Notes: generated from the letters alone by a model not told the origin. A stretch of DNA of 64,000 bases from Rhodococcus sp. 105337 (GCF_012844225.1 NZ_JABAGQ010000012.1:1-64000), one strand, 5' to 3'; positions 15,112-24,656 are shown, counted from the stretch's first letter. Numbers and translations are program-made.

Positions 15112-17454
15112 GTGGCGACCTACCTATATCGGATCGGCAAGTTCGCCTACCGGCGAAAAGGCACGGTTCTCTCCTTCTGGCTGGCGATCCTCGTCCTGTT
15201 CGGTGTCGGTGCCGCGACGCTGTCGGGTCCGACCACCGATTCCTTCTCTCTGCCCGGTACCCCCGCGCAGAAGACACAGGACCTGATGGCCGAACGCTTC
15301 CCGTCGGCCGAAGATCCGATGAACCAGCTCAGCGCCCGGTATGTGTTCGCCGCCCCCGACGGACAAACGCTCGACGAGCCCGCCAACATGCAGGCCATCG
15401 ACGACGTGCTCGCCGCAGTGCGCGACATCGACCGTGTGGCGCCGCCGGCCAAGGTGGATCCGGCGACCGCGACGCCCGAGGAGCAGGCCGGTGTACTGGC
15501 CAACCCGGTACTCGCCGACGCCGGCCTCGTCGAACAGATGAAGGCTGCCGGTGCGGAACAGGGACTGCCCGAGGACGCCGCTCTCGCGAACGCCGCCGCA
15601 CTGTCGCCGTTGAGCTCCGACCGCACGGTCGGCTTCGTCACCGTCCCCTTCACGGGCGAGATGAGCGACGTCGACGACACCATGCGTGACCAGATCGCGG
15701 CCGCAGCGGACATCGGCCGCGACGCCGGCTTGACCGTGGAGGTCAGCGGGACCGCTGCCAGCGCGGTCGAACTCCCGGGAGGTACCGCGGAACTCGTCGG
15801 CATCGGCATTGCCGCGATCGTGCTCGCCTTGACGTTCGGGTCCCTGGTCGCGGCCGGTCTGCCGCTCATCACCGCCCTGGTCGGCATCGGCATCGGCAGC
15901 ATGGGCATCACCATCGCGACCGGCTTCACCGACCTCAGCTCGATGACGCCGACCCTCGCGATCATGATCGGTCTCGCGGTCGCGATCGACTACTCGTTGT
16001 TCATCGTCTCGCGCTTCCGGCACGAACTCACCGTCACCAGCGACCGTGCCGAAGCGGCAGGTCGCGCGGTGGGCACCGCCGGTTCGGCGGTCGTGTTCGC
16101 GGGTCTGACAGTCATCATCGCGCTCGCAGCCCTGCAAGTCGTGGGTATCCCGTTCCTCTCCGCGATGGGATACGCGGCCGCCTTCACCGTCTTCATGGCC
16201 GTGCTCATCGCCATCACCCTGCTCCCCGCCGTCCTCTCGCTCTTCGGTGAGAAGGCCTTCGCGGGACGCATCCCCGGCCTGAAGGCCGGTGCGGGTGACG
16301 ACGACAAGCCCGGTGCCGCTCCGAAGTTTGCCGCCGCGCTCGTGCGCCGCCCGCTCGTTCCGCTCGTCGCGGGTGTGGTGCTGCTCGGCGTGCTCGCCCT
16401 TCCCGCGACCGGCCTGCGACTCGCCCTGCCGAGCGAAGCCACCGGCGACCCCGCAACCAGCGCACGCCAGGCCTACGACCTGATCGACGAGGGCTTCGGC
16501 CCGGGACGCAACGGCCCGCTCGTCGTCGTCGCGGACGCCCGTGAAGCCGAGGTGGACGCACCCGCGGCGTTCGGTGCGGTCGTCGCGTCGCTGTCCGAAC
16601 ACGACGAGGTCGTCAACGCGCAGATCGTGTCGGTCAACGAGGCCGGTGACACCGCGCAGATCCTCGTCACGCCGCGCAGCGGCCCGAGCGACGAAGCGAC
16701 CATGGATCTCGTCTCGTCCATCCGTGACGACGAGTCCCGGCTGCAGGACGAGTTCGGAGTCTCGTACGGCATCACCGGGCAGACGGCGCTGGAAGGCGAC
16801 GTGTCCGAGAGCCTCCAGACCGCTCTGGTTCCGTACCTCGCCGTGGTGGTCGGACTCGCATTCATCCTGCTCATGCTGGTCTTCCGCTCCATCCTTGTGC
16901 CGCTCACCGCGACGCTCGGCTTCCTGCTGAGTGTGCTCGCGACGTTCGGTGCCACCGTGGCGGTGTTCCAGGAAGGCTGGGGCGGGCTCATCTCCAACCC
17001 GCAACCCATCGTGAGCTTCATGCCGATCTTCCTGATCGGTGTCGTCTTCGGCTTGGCGATGGACTACCAGGTGTTCCTGGTGACGCGCATGCGCGAGGAG
17101 TTCGTGCACGGCGCGTCGGCGAAGGATGCTGTGGTGTCCGGCTTCGGCCACGGCGCCCGCGTCGTCAGTGCGGCGGCGGTCATCATGATCTCGGTGTTCG
17201 CGGCCTTCATCGCAGAACCGAACTCGCTGATCAAGTCGATGGGCTTCGCGCTCGCCGTCGCCGTGTTCTTCGACGCCTTCATCGTGCGCATGGTCATCAT
17301 CCCGGCGGTGATGGCGCTGCTCGGCGACAAGGCGTGGTGGCTGCCGAAGTGGCTCGACAAGATCCTCCCGAACGTCGACGTGGAGGGCGAGAAGCTCACT
17401 CGCGAACTCGCCGCCGGCGAGGCGGAGACGGAGACAGAAACGGCCCGGGTGTGA
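15112..17454 (+). CDS. MMPL/RND family transporter
   Basis: A 780-residue membrane exporter of the MMPL type with two halves. Each half has one membrane helix, a large outside loop and a five-helix bundle. The conserved GLAVAIDYSLFIVSRFRHEL (first half) and GLAMDYQVFLVTRMREEF (second half) carry the Asp-Tyr pairs used for proton coupling. Mycobacteriales use such proteins to export mycolate-type and other lipids; the cargo here is unknown. GTG 15112 has AAAGGG upstream. It is co-directional with the TetR gene. Confidence 0.9.
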   Translation: MATYLYRIGKFAYRRKGTVLSFWLAILVLFGVGAATLSGPTTDSFSLPGTPAQKTQDLMAERFPSAEDPMNQLSARYVFAAPDGQTLDEPANMQAIDDVLAAVRDIDRVAPPAKVDPATATPEEQAGVLANPVLADAGLVEQMKAAGAEQGLPEDAALANAAALSPLSSDRTVGFVTVPFTGEMSDVDDTMRDQIAAAADIGRDAGLTVEVSGTAASAVELPGGTAELVGIGIAAIVLALTFGSLVAAGLPLITALVGIGIGSMGITIATGFTDLSSMTPTLAIMIGLAVAIDYSLFIVSRFRHELTVTSDRAEAAGRAVGTAGSAVVFAGLTVIIALAALQVVGIPFLSAMGYAAAFTVFMAVLIAITLLPAVLSLFGEKAFAGRIPGLKAGAGDDDKPGAAPKFAAALVRRPLVPLVAGVVLLGVLALPATGLRLALPSEATGDPATSARQAYDLIDEGFGPGRNGPLVVVADAREAEVDAPAAFGAVVASLSEHDEVVNAQIVSVNEAGDTAQILVTPRSGPSDEATMDLVSSIRDDESRLQDEFGVSYGITGQTALEGDVSESLQTALVPYLAVVVGLAFILLMLVFRSILVPLTATLGFLLSVLATFGATVAVFQEGWGGLISNPQPIVSFMPIFLIGVVFGLAMDYQVFLVTRMREEFVHGASAKDAVVSGFGHGARVVSAAAVIMISVFAAFIAEPNSLIKSMGFALAVAVFFDAFIVRMVIIPAVMALLGDKAWWLPKWLDKILPNVDVEGEKLTRELAAGEAETETETARV

Positions 17455-17465
17455 CGACCCGGTCG

Positions 17466-17495
17466 GCGGTCACCGGTATTCGTGCCGGTGGCCGC
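17466..17495 (+). terminator. Possible terminator after the MMPL gene
   Basis: GCGGTCACCGG and CCGGTGGCCGC form an 11-bp stem with one wobble pair around an 8-base loop, 12 bases after the stop. There is no T tract. Confidence 0.4.
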
Positions 17496-17575
17496 TCGGC
17501 CGGTTCCGCGGTGACCGGTCCCGGGCAGGGCTCCGCAATCCGGGATCGTCGCGCCACGCAGGTAGCGTGTTGCCC

Positions 17576-19303
17576 ATGCTGATACAGCTGTTGCGGCGGT
17601 TTCTCGCGCCATACAAGGGCGCGCTTGCCGCAGTGGTGCTGCTCCAGCTTGTCGCGACGGGCGGGATGCTGCTCCTGCCGAGCCTCAACGCCGACATCAT
17701 CGACGAGGGCGTGGCGGCCGGGGACGTCGACTTCATCATGCGTACCGGCCTGGTGATGCTGGCCATCAGCGCCGTCGAGATCAGCGCCGCGATCGGCGCG
17801 GTGTACTTCGCCGCGCGGGCCGCCATGTCGTTCGGCCGGGACGTCCGGCTGGCGATCGTGCGGCGTGTCGGCGAGTTCTCGGCGCGGGAGTTCGGCACCT
17901 TCGGCGCGGCGTCGCTGATCACCCGCAACACCAACGACGTGCAGCAGGTCCAGATGCTCGTCCTCATGACCTGCACCATCGTCGTGACTTCTCCGATCAT
18001 GGCCGTCGGCGGCATCATCATGGCGTTGCGCGAAGACCCCGGAACATCGCTGGTTCTCGTCGTAGCGGTACCGGCACTCGTCTTCACCATGGTGGCGCTG
18101 ATCCTGCTCATGCTGCCCGGTTTCCGGGTGATGCAGAAACGCATCGACGGGGTGAACAGGGTCCTTCGCGAACAGATCACCGGTATCCGGGTGGTGCGGG
18201 CCTTCGTTCGCGACGACACCGAACGCGCCCGCTTCGAGCGGGCCAACGACGACCTCACCGCGACTGCGCTGCGCGTCGGACGGGTCAACTCCCTGCTGTA
18301 TCCGGCGGTCCTGCTGATCGCGAACGCCAGCACCGTCGCCGTGCTGTGGGTCGGTGGCCAGCGCATCGACGCCGGTGAGATGCAGATCGGTTCGATCACC
18401 GCGATGATCACCTATGTCGCACAGATCCTCATGGCGGTGCTCATGGCTTCGTTCATCGCCATCATGGCGCCGCGCGCCACGGTGTGCGCGGAACGCCTGC
18501 TCGAGGTGCTCGACACCGAACCCACGGTCGCATCGCCGCCCGAACCGGTCCGGCAACTCCCCGCCCGCGTCTCCGTGGAGTTCCGCGCGGCGGGATTCTC
18601 CTATCCCGGCGCCGACGCACCGGTGCTCCGCGGCATCTCGTTCCGCGCCGAGCCCGGCACCACCACCGCCGTCATCGGCGGTACCGGGTCCGGAAAGAGC
18701 ACGTTGATGCGCCTGCTACCGCGGTTGATCGATGCAACCGAAGGTCAGGTGCTCGTCGCCGGCACCGACATCCGCACGCTCGATACCGAGGTGCTGCGCT
18801 CCCGGATCGCCGTCGTGCCGCAGAAGGCGTATCTGTTCTCGGGCACCATCGCCGACAACCTGCGCTACGGACGGTCCGACGCCACCGACGACGAGTTGTG
18901 GCGCGCCCTGGAGATAGCGCAAGCCGCGGACTTCGTCCGGGCCACGTCGGACGGGCTGAACACCGAGATCTCGCAGGGCGGCACGACCGTCTCGGGTGGG
19001 CAGCGACAGCGCCTCGCGATCGCCCGCGCACTGGTTCGCCGTCCGTCCATCTACCTGTTCGACGACGCGTTCTCGGCGCTGGACCCGGCCACGGACAGCC
19101 GGTTGCGTGCGGCCCTCGAGCCGGAAACCCGCGATGCGTGCGTGCTGATCGTCGCCCAGCGCGTGTCGACGGTGCAGGACGCCGACCGCATCGTGGTGCT
19201 CGACAACGGCACGATGGTCGACGTGGGTACGCACCTCGGTCTCCTCGGTCGCTGCCCCACGTACGTCGAGATCGTCGAGTCCCAGAGGATGGCGTCGGTA
19301 TGA
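17576..19303 (+). CDS. ABC exporter half-transporter 1 (degenerate Walker B)
   Basis: A 575-residue fused membrane and ATPase subunit with six membrane helices, then Walker A GGTGSGKST, signature VSGGQ and Walker B IYLFDDAFSALD. The catalytic Glu after Walker B is Asp here, which marks the inactive site of heterodimeric type IV exporters such as TM287/288 or BmrCD. ATG 17576 is favoured by TAGCGT (17563-17568) 7 bases upstream; GTG 17567 is possible. Its stop overlaps the start of the partner gene (ATGA), so the two form one transporter. The cargo may be drugs or lipids; it is not readable from the sequence. Confidence 0.9.
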   Translation: MLIQLLRRFLAPYKGALAAVVLLQLVATGGMLLLPSLNADIIDEGVAAGDVDFIMRTGLVMLAISAVEISAAIGAVYFAARAAMSFGRDVRLAIVRRVGEFSAREFGTFGAASLITRNTNDVQQVQMLVLMTCTIVVTSPIMAVGGIIMALREDPGTSLVLVVAVPALVFTMVALILLMLPGFRVMQKRIDGVNRVLREQITGIRVVRAFVRDDTERARFERANDDLTATALRVGRVNSLLYPAVLLIANASTVAVLWVGGQRIDAGEMQIGSITAMITYVAQILMAVLMASFIAIMAPRATVCAERLLEVLDTEPTVASPPEPVRQLPARVSVEFRAAGFSYPGADAPVLRGISFRAEPGTTTAVIGGTGSGKSTLMRLLPRLIDATEGQVLVAGTDIRTLDTEVLRSRIAVVPQKAYLFSGTIADNLRYGRSDATDDELWRALEIAQAADFVRATSDGLNTEISQGGTTVSGGQRQRLAIARALVRRPSIYLFDDAFSALDPATDSRLRAALEPETRDACVLIVAQRVSTVQDADRIVVLDNGTMVDVGTHLGLLGRCPTYVEIVESQRMASV

Positions 19304-21186
19304 CCACCCCGGAGGAGAGCGCGCCGTCGCGCATTCGCACCGTCGCCCGTGTCCTCGGGATGCTGCACCCGCACCGATACGCCGTCTACTCGGTGTTCCT
19401 CGCCGCAGTGCTCGGTGTCGTGAGCGTGTCGATCGCCCCGTTCGTTCTCGGTCGCGGCACCGACGTGATCTTCAACGGTGTGATCGGAAAGCAACTCCCC
19501 GCCGGCGTGTCCAAGGAAGAGGCGGTCGCGGGGCTGCGGGCGGAGGGGCGAGACCAGTTCGCCGACATGGTGTCCGGCATGAACGTCGTGCCGGGTGTCG
19601 GGATCGATTTCGGGAATCTCGGCCGGATCCTCGTGATCGTGCTCGCGCTGTACCTGTTGTCGTCGGGCCTGATCTGGATGGCTGCGTACGGTCTCAACGA
19701 GATCGTGCAGCGCGTCGTGCGCGACATGCGGTCGCGGGTGGAACGCAAGATCCACCGGCTGCCCCTGAGATACTTCGACACCCATTCGCGCGGCGACATG
19801 CTCAGTCGCGTCACCAACGACATCGACAACGTGTCGGCGGGCATGCAGGAATCCATTTCGCAGCTGGTGCTGGCGGTGCTCACGCTCATCGGGCTCGTCG
19901 TGATGATGCTGTTCATCTCGCCGGTGCTCGCCGTCGTGGCCATCCTCACCGTCCCGGCGTCGGTGCTCGCGACGGTGATCGTCGCGCGCCGATCCCGCAA
20001 GCATTTCGCGTCGCAGTGGGAGGCGACGGGCACACTCAACGGGCAGATCGAGGAAGCGTTCACCGGCCACGAGCTCATCACGGCGTACGGCCGCACCGCG
20101 GAGGTCCAGAAGCGTTTCACCGAGACCAACGAATCGCTCTATCAGGCGTCGTACCGAGCGCAATTCGTCTCGGGCCTGGTGATGCCGCTCGTGACGTTCC
20201 TCGGGAACGTGGGCTATGTCGTGATCGCCGTCCTCGGCGGGTTGCGTGTCGCCTCGGGTACCGCCACCCTCGGCGAGATCCAGGCGTTGATCCAGTACTC
20301 ACGACAACTGGTCCAGCCTCTCGCCCAGATCGGCGCGATGGTCAATCTGCTGCAGTCGGCGTCGGCATCGGCCGAGCGGGTATTCGCGGTGCTCGACGAA
20401 CCGGAGGAGGAGCCGGAACCCCCGGCACCCACGATGCCGTGGAGCCGTCACGGTCTCGTCGAGTTCGAACACGTCTCCTTCTCGTACGTGCCGGATCGAC
20501 CGCTCATCGAGGATCTGTCGCTGCGCGTCGAGCCCGGTCAGATGATCGCGATCGTCGGCCCCACGGGTGCCGGCAAGACCACGCTCATCAATCTCATTCT
20601 CCGTTTCTACGAAGTGAACTCGGGCCGCATCCTCGTCGACGGGGTGGACATCACCCGGATGTCGCGGGAGGAATTGCGTTCGCGTATCGGAATCGTCCTC
20701 CAGGACACCTGGCTCTTCGGCGGCACGATCCGCGAGAACATCGCGTACGGCAATCCGCACGCCACCGAGAACCAGATCATGTCGGCCGCGCGGATGAGTT
20801 ACGTGGATCGCTTCGTGCGTGCGCTGCCCGACGGCTACGACACGGTGCTCGACGAGGAGAACGGCAGCCTCAGCGCCGGTGAGCGCCAGCTCGTCACGAT
20901 CGCTCGCGCGTTCGTCGCGAAGCCGTCGATCCTCATTCTCGACGAGGCGACCAGTTCCGTGGACACCCGCACCGAACTGCTCGTCCAGCAGGCGACCGCC
21001 CGGTTGCGCGACGAACGGACGAGTTTCGTCATCGCACACCGGCTTTCGACGATCCGGGATGCCGACCGGATCGTGGTGATGGAGGACGGACGTATCGTCG
21101 AGCAGGGCACGCACCACGGGTTGCTCGAGGCGGGCGGTGCGTACGCGCGCCTCTACGACGCCCAGTTCAAGGTGCTGGTCGACTGA
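19300..21186 (+). CDS. ABC exporter half-transporter 2 (canonical Walker B, LSAGE signature)
   Basis: A 628-residue partner of the preceding subunit with the same layout. An extra loop follows helix 1 (about residues 50-100), as often seen in the larger subunit. Walker A is GPTGAGKTT and Walker B is ILILDEATSSVD, with the catalytic Glu intact. The signature reads LSAGE instead of LSGGQ. The LSAGE of this chain faces the degenerate Walker B of chain 1, while the canonical VSGGQ of chain 1 faces the intact Walker B here. This gives one active and one silent ATP site. The start overlaps the previous stop by 4 bp. Confidence 0.9.
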   Translation: MTTPEESAPSRIRTVARVLGMLHPHRYAVYSVFLAAVLGVVSVSIAPFVLGRGTDVIFNGVIGKQLPAGVSKEEAVAGLRAEGRDQFADMVSGMNVVPGVGIDFGNLGRILVIVLALYLLSSGLIWMAAYGLNEIVQRVVRDMRSRVERKIHRLPLRYFDTHSRGDMLSRVTNDIDNVSAGMQESISQLVLAVLTLIGLVVMMLFISPVLAVVAILTVPASVLATVIVARRSRKHFASQWEATGTLNGQIEEAFTGHELITAYGRTAEVQKRFTETNESLYQASYRAQFVSGLVMPLVTFLGNVGYVVIAVLGGLRVASGTATLGEIQALIQYSRQLVQPLAQIGAMVNLLQSASASAERVFAVLDEPEEEPEPPAPTMPWSRHGLVEFEHVSFSYVPDRPLIEDLSLRVEPGQMIAIVGPTGAGKTTLINLILRFYEVNSGRILVDGVDITRMSREELRSRIGIVLQDTWLFGGTIRENIAYGNPHATENQIMSAARMSYVDRFVRALPDGYDTVLDEENGSLSAGERQLVTIARAFVAKPSILILDEATSSVDTRTELLVQQATARLRDERTSFVIAHRLSTIRDADRIVVMEDGRIVEQGTHHGLLEAGGAYARLYDAQFKVLVD

Positions 21187-21204
21187 GATCTCGCCCGAAT
21201 CCCG

Positions 21205-22086
21205 CTACCGCAGGACTTCCCGGGCGGTGCGTCGTACAGCCTCGGTGAGCGAGTCGAGAACCGGCGATTCCAGTTTCCATCGCTGCCAGTACAGCGGCAC
21301 ATCGAACGGCCGGCCGGGGTCGAGGCGGACCATGCCCGTCGTGTCGGTGAGCATGGGTTCGGGCAGCATGCCCCAGCCCAGGCCGAGGCGGACCGCGTCG
21401 ACGAACTCGAGGGCGCCCGGGACATAGTTGCGGGGCGGTTCGAGTCGCGCGCGTGTCACCCTGCGCAATGCGCGGTCCTGCATGTCGTCCTTGCGGTCGA
21501 AGCTGAGCATCGGTGCGACACGCAGGGCGGCAGGGGTGGTCCCGTCGGGAAACCAGTGTTCGGCGAAGTCGATGCTCGCCATGGCGTAATACCGCATGGC
21601 ACCGAGCTTTTCGGAAGTGCAGCCCTGGACCGGTTCGGGTACCGAGGTCACCGCAGCCATCGCGGTGCCGTCCCGCAGCAGTTCGGTGGAATGGAACTCG
21701 TCCTCGCGGTGCAACTCGAACAGCGCGCGGTGCCGTTCCGGCATGCGGGCGAGTGCGCGCAACATCCAGGTCGACATGGAGTCGGCGTTGACGACGAGGG
21801 ACATCGTGACGTGATTGTCGTCACCGGGTGCGAGCCCGAGTGCATCCTCGGTGTCTTCCTCGAGGCGTGAGACCTGCCGGGCCAGTCGCATGATCGCCTC
21901 GCCGGCGGTGGTGGCCGTCACGGGGCGGGTGCGCCGCAACAACACCTGGCCCACATGGTGTTCGAGCGCTTTGATCCGCTGGCTCACCGCGGACGGCGTG
22001 ATGCGCAGGACCGCGGCCGCACCGTCGAACGTGCCTTCGTCGAGTACGGCGGCGAATGTGCGCAGTTGTGCGAAGTCGACGTCCAT
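21205..22086 (-). CDS. lysG: LysR-type regulator LysG/ArgP
   Basis: A 293-residue LysR regulator of the LysG/ArgP (IciA) branch. It has the N-terminal helix-turn-helix (AVLDEGTFDGAAAVLRITPSAVSQRIKALE) and an effector domain with SLVVNADSMSTWML, typical of this branch. It should activate the divergent lysE exporter when lysine or arginine accumulates. ATG 22086 is chosen over TTG 22095. The operator-like inverted repeat at 22108-22131 lies in the shared 72-bp intergenic region. Confidence 0.9.
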   Translation of the reverse strand: MDVDFAQLRTFAAVLDEGTFDGAAAVLRITPSAVSQRIKALEHHVGQVLLRRTRPVTATTAGEAIMRLARQVSRLEEDTEDALGLAPGDDNHVTMSLVVNADSMSTWMLRALARMPERHRALFELHREDEFHSTELLRDGTAMAAVTSVPEPVQGCTSEKLGAMRYYAMASIDFAEHWFPDGTTPAALRVAPMLSFDRKDDMQDRALRRVTRARLEPPRNYVPGALEFVDAVRLGLGWGMLPEPMLTDTTGMVRLDPGRPFDVPLYWQRWKLESPVLDSLTEAVRRTAREVLR

Positions 22087-22107
22087 ATGAAGCAACTCTA
22101 ATGGTAC

Positions 22108-22131
22108 TGAAGAAAAATCACCTGTTCTTCA
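22108..22131. promoter_or_regulatory. Operator-like inverted repeat between lysG and lysE
   Basis: TGAAGAA and TTCTTCA, perfect 7-base arms 10 bases apart, match the T-N11-A dyad class bound by LysR regulators. The right arm overlaps the expected -35 region of lysE, whose -10 candidate is TACGGT at 22146-22151. Confidence 0.65.
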
Positions 22132-22158
22132 TAGTCTCGGATTCCTACGGTGGACGGC

Positions 22159-22764
22159 ATGCATCTCGTCGTCGCCGGATTCGGCATGGGCATGTCCCTC
22201 ATCGTTGCGATCGGCGCGCAGAACGCCTTCGTGTTGCGAATGGCCATCGCGCGCCGGCACGTGCTGCCCGTCATCGCCGTCTGTGCGATCTCCGACGCGA
22301 TACTCATCACCGCCGGCATCGCCGGTATCTCCACCCTGCTGGACCATGCGCCCGGAGCAGTGGACGTGATCCGCTGGGCCGGAGCGGCGTTCCTGATCGT
22401 CTACGGACTGCTTGCCGCGCGGCGTGCCCTGCGTCCGGCGGCGCTCGCGGCCGCGCCCGGTGGCGCCGTCACCATCGGGGCGGCCCTGGCCACGTGTCTC
22501 GCCCTGACCTGGCTCAATCCCCACACCTATCTCGACACGGTCCTCATGCTCGGATCGGTGGCGAACCACTACGGCAACCCGGGCAGGTGGTGGTTCGGTG
22601 TCGGCGCGATCGTCGCGAGCGCGGTCTGGTTCGGCGCGCTCGGTTACGGCGCCCGGCACCTCCAGCGATGGTTCGCGAAACCGAACTCGTGGCGTTTTCT
22701 CGACGGTGGCGTCGCGGTGCTCATGCTCGGCCTCGGCGCAGGGCTCGTGACGGCAGGAACGTAG
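22159..22764 (+). CDS. lysE: L-lysine/arginine exporter, LysE family
   Basis: A 201-residue membrane exporter with about six helices, close to Corynebacterium LysE in pattern: the SLIVAIGAQNAFVLRMAIARRHVLPV helix-1 region and LALTWLNPHTYLDTV in the middle are family hallmarks. It exports basic amino acids, driven by the proton gradient. ATG 22159 is favoured over GTG 22150 because TACGGT ends 7 bases upstream (leaderless type). The divergent neighbour is its regulator lysG. Confidence 0.9.
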   Translation: MHLVVAGFGMGMSLIVAIGAQNAFVLRMAIARRHVLPVIAVCAISDAILITAGIAGISTLLDHAPGAVDVIRWAGAAFLIVYGLLAARRALRPAALAAAPGGAVTIGAALATCLALTWLNPHTYLDTVLMLGSVANHYGNPGRWWFGVGAIVASAVWFGALGYGARHLQRWFAKPNSWRFLDGGVAVLMLGLGAGLVTAGT

Positions 22765-22780
22765 CGACCGGCCACCGGAC

Positions 22781-23665
22781 TCAGGGTTCGGGAATGTCGA
22801 GTCCGAAGTTTTCGCGGGTGATGGCTTCGGGTTCGGGTCCGCCCCGCACTCCGGTGTCGAGGTCGTCGATCGCCGCGAGTTCATCCGCGGTGAGATCGAA
22901 GTCGAAGACATGGAAGTTCTCGGCGATCCGCGACGGGGTCACCGATTTCGGGATGACCTGGCGCCCCTGCTGCAGATGCCACCGCAACATCACCTGAGCC
23001 GGGGTCTTGTCGTGTGCCCGAGCGATACCGCCGATGACGGGGTCGTCCAGGGTGGATCCGTGAGATCCGTTCCGATAGAAGGTGATTCCTCCGATCGGTG
23101 ACCACGCCTGCGAGACTGTGCCGTTCTCGGCATCGGCTTCGAGCACGGCGGACTGGCGGAAGTAGGGATGCACTTCGATCTGGTTGACCGCCGGGACGAT
23201 CGAGGTCGCATCCATGAGCCGGTCGAGATGGTCCGGCATGAAGTTGCTGACTCCGATGGCACGCACCTTGCCGTCCGTGAGCAGTGTCTCGAGCGCCCTG
23301 TAGGCGGCGAGGGTGAGGTCGAACTCGCCGGGCAGCGCCTGGTGCAGGATGAGCAGGTCGATCTGCTCGACACCCAGTTTCGCGGCGCTCTTGTCGAACG
23401 AATGCAAGGTCGCGTCGTATCCGTAATCGGTGATCCAGACCTTGGTCTCGAGGAAGACATCGGACCGGTCGACCGAGGACCGGGCGACGGCCTGACCCAC
23501 TTCGCGCTCGTTCAGATACGCGGCGGCGGTATCGATGTGCCGGTAGCCGATGTCCAATGCGGTGGTCACCGCCGCGACGGTCTGCTCGGGTGGGGTCTGG
23601 AAGACACCGAAGCCCAGCGCGGGGATGGTGACTCCGTTGTTCAAGGTGATCAGCGGTGTGCCCAT
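22781..23665 (-). CDS. Aldo/keto reductase
   Basis: A 294-residue NADPH-dependent aldo/keto reductase (TIM barrel). The catalytic tetrad is in place: Asp45, Tyr50, Lys75 and His108. The C-terminal cofactor loop IPKSVTPSRIAENF is also conserved. It resembles the 2,5-diketo-gluconate reductase type, which reduces many aldehydes and ketones. ATG 23665 has TAGCGT (minus strand, 23672-23677) ending 6 bases upstream, so it is probably leaderless. It stands alone between lysE and the CDF gene. Confidence 0.9.
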   Translation of the reverse strand: MGTPLITLNNGVTIPALGFGVFQTPPEQTVAAVTTALDIGYRHIDTAAAYLNEREVGQAVARSSVDRSDVFLETKVWITDYGYDATLHSFDKSAAKLGVEQIDLLILHQALPGEFDLTLAAYRALETLLTDGKVRAIGVSNFMPDHLDRLMDATSIVPAVNQIEVHPYFRQSAVLEADAENGTVSQAWSPIGGITFYRNGSHGSTLDDPVIGGIARAHDKTPAQVMLRWHLQQGRQVIPKSVTPSRIAENFHVFDFDLTADELAAIDDLDTGVRGGPEPEAITRENFGLDIPEP

Positions 23666-23685
23666 CACTCCACGCTAGGCGCCCG

Positions 23686-24603
23686 TCACCGCCTCCGGGG
23701 TTCGTCTGCCGAAACCGCCACAGCCGGCCGGATCGGTTCGAGGTGCGTGAAGACCGTTGTTCCGGGCAGAGCATCACGGAGATCGGCTTCGAGCCGGTCG
23801 AGCAGATCGTGGCCCGCCCGGACCGTCCAGTCACCCGGTACCCGCACGGTCAGGTACACGAAGCGCTGCCGTCCGGACTGCCGGGTGCGCGGCGGAAGGA
23901 TCACGACGGAACCGCCTTGCCGGTACCGCTCGAGGACCGCATCGACCGCGGCGACATCCTCCGGGGGGAGCACGACGTCGAGCATGCCGATGACGGACTG
24001 CTTCACCAGCCCGTACCCGATGCGCAGGATGTTGACTGCCACGAGGATTGCCACGACGGGATCGAGCACGTCCCATCCGGTGAGTACGACGAGTCCGACA
24101 CCGGCGAGCACACCTACCGAGGTCCACACATCGGTCAGCAGGTGATTGCCGTCGGCGACGAGCGTGATCGAGCGGTGCCGCCGGCCCGCCCGGATGAGGG
24201 CGAGACCCACGGCAAGGTTGACGACGGACGCGGCGGTGGACAACGCGAGACCGATACCGGGCTGCTCCACCGGTTGCGGATGCACCAGGCGGTCCACCGA
24301 CGACCACAGGATCGCGGTGGCCGCGACGAAGATCATGGTTCCCTCGACGGCCGCCGACAGGTACTCGGCTTTGCCGTGGCCGAACTGGTGGTTGTAGTCG
24401 GCAGGCTTGGCAGCGACCCGCAGTGCGATCAAGCCGACCACCGCCGCGACGAGGTTGACCCCGGACTCGAGTGCGTCGGACAGCAGGCCCACCGATCCGG
24501 TGAGCCACGCCGCGAGCACTTTCATCGCGATGGTGACCAACGCGGCGGCGACCGACAGCAGCATGAACCGCATCAGCAGGCGGTTCTCGTCCGCGTGGGT
24601 CAT
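23686..24603 (-). CDS. Cation diffusion facilitator (metal efflux) transporter
   Basis: A 305-residue CDF antiporter with about six helices and a cytoplasmic C-terminal domain. The metal-site residues are visible: Asp and Glu in GLLSDALESGVN (helix 2) and HLLTDVW with the His-x3-Asp pair (helix 5). It should expel Zn, Fe, Mn or a similar divalent ion in exchange for protons. It lies 40 bp after a PPOX-type gene on the same strand, and three 10-bp direct repeats fill the gap and the end of that gene. Confidence 0.88.
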   Translation of the reverse strand: MTHADENRLLMRFMLLSVAAALVTIAMKVLAAWLTGSVGLLSDALESGVNLVAAVVGLIALRVAAKPADYNHQFGHGKAEYLSAAVEGTMIFVAATAILWSSVDRLVHPQPVEQPGIGLALSTAASVVNLAVGLALIRAGRRHRSITLVADGNHLLTDVWTSVGVLAGVGLVVLTGWDVLDPVVAILVAVNILRIGYGLVKQSVIGMLDVVLPPEDVAAVDAVLERYRQGGSVVILPPRTRQSGRQRFVYLTVRVPGDWTVRAGHDLLDRLEADLRDALPGTTVFTHLEPIRPAVAVSADEPRRR

Positions 24604-24610
24604 GAGGGCG

Positions 24611-24656
24611 GTGTTCGACCGAACGTCCGTGTTCGACCAGTGATCAGTGCTCGACC
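24611..24656. repeat. Three 10-bp direct repeats, 18-bp period
   Basis: GTGTTCGACC at 24611 and 24629 and GTGCTCGACC at 24647 recur with an exact 18-bp period, directly upstream of the CDF start. The first also forms the dyad GTTCGACCGAAC (24612-24623). It could be a regulator-binding array or decayed duplication. Confidence 0.6.

Noticed and set aside
15124-17151. Long open frame antisense to the MMPL transporter
   Set aside because: Same GC artefact; no domain, and the sense strand has all MMPL motifs.
24611-24656. CRISPR-like repeats
   Set aside because: Only three 10-bp units with 8-bp gaps, no cas genes; too short for an array.
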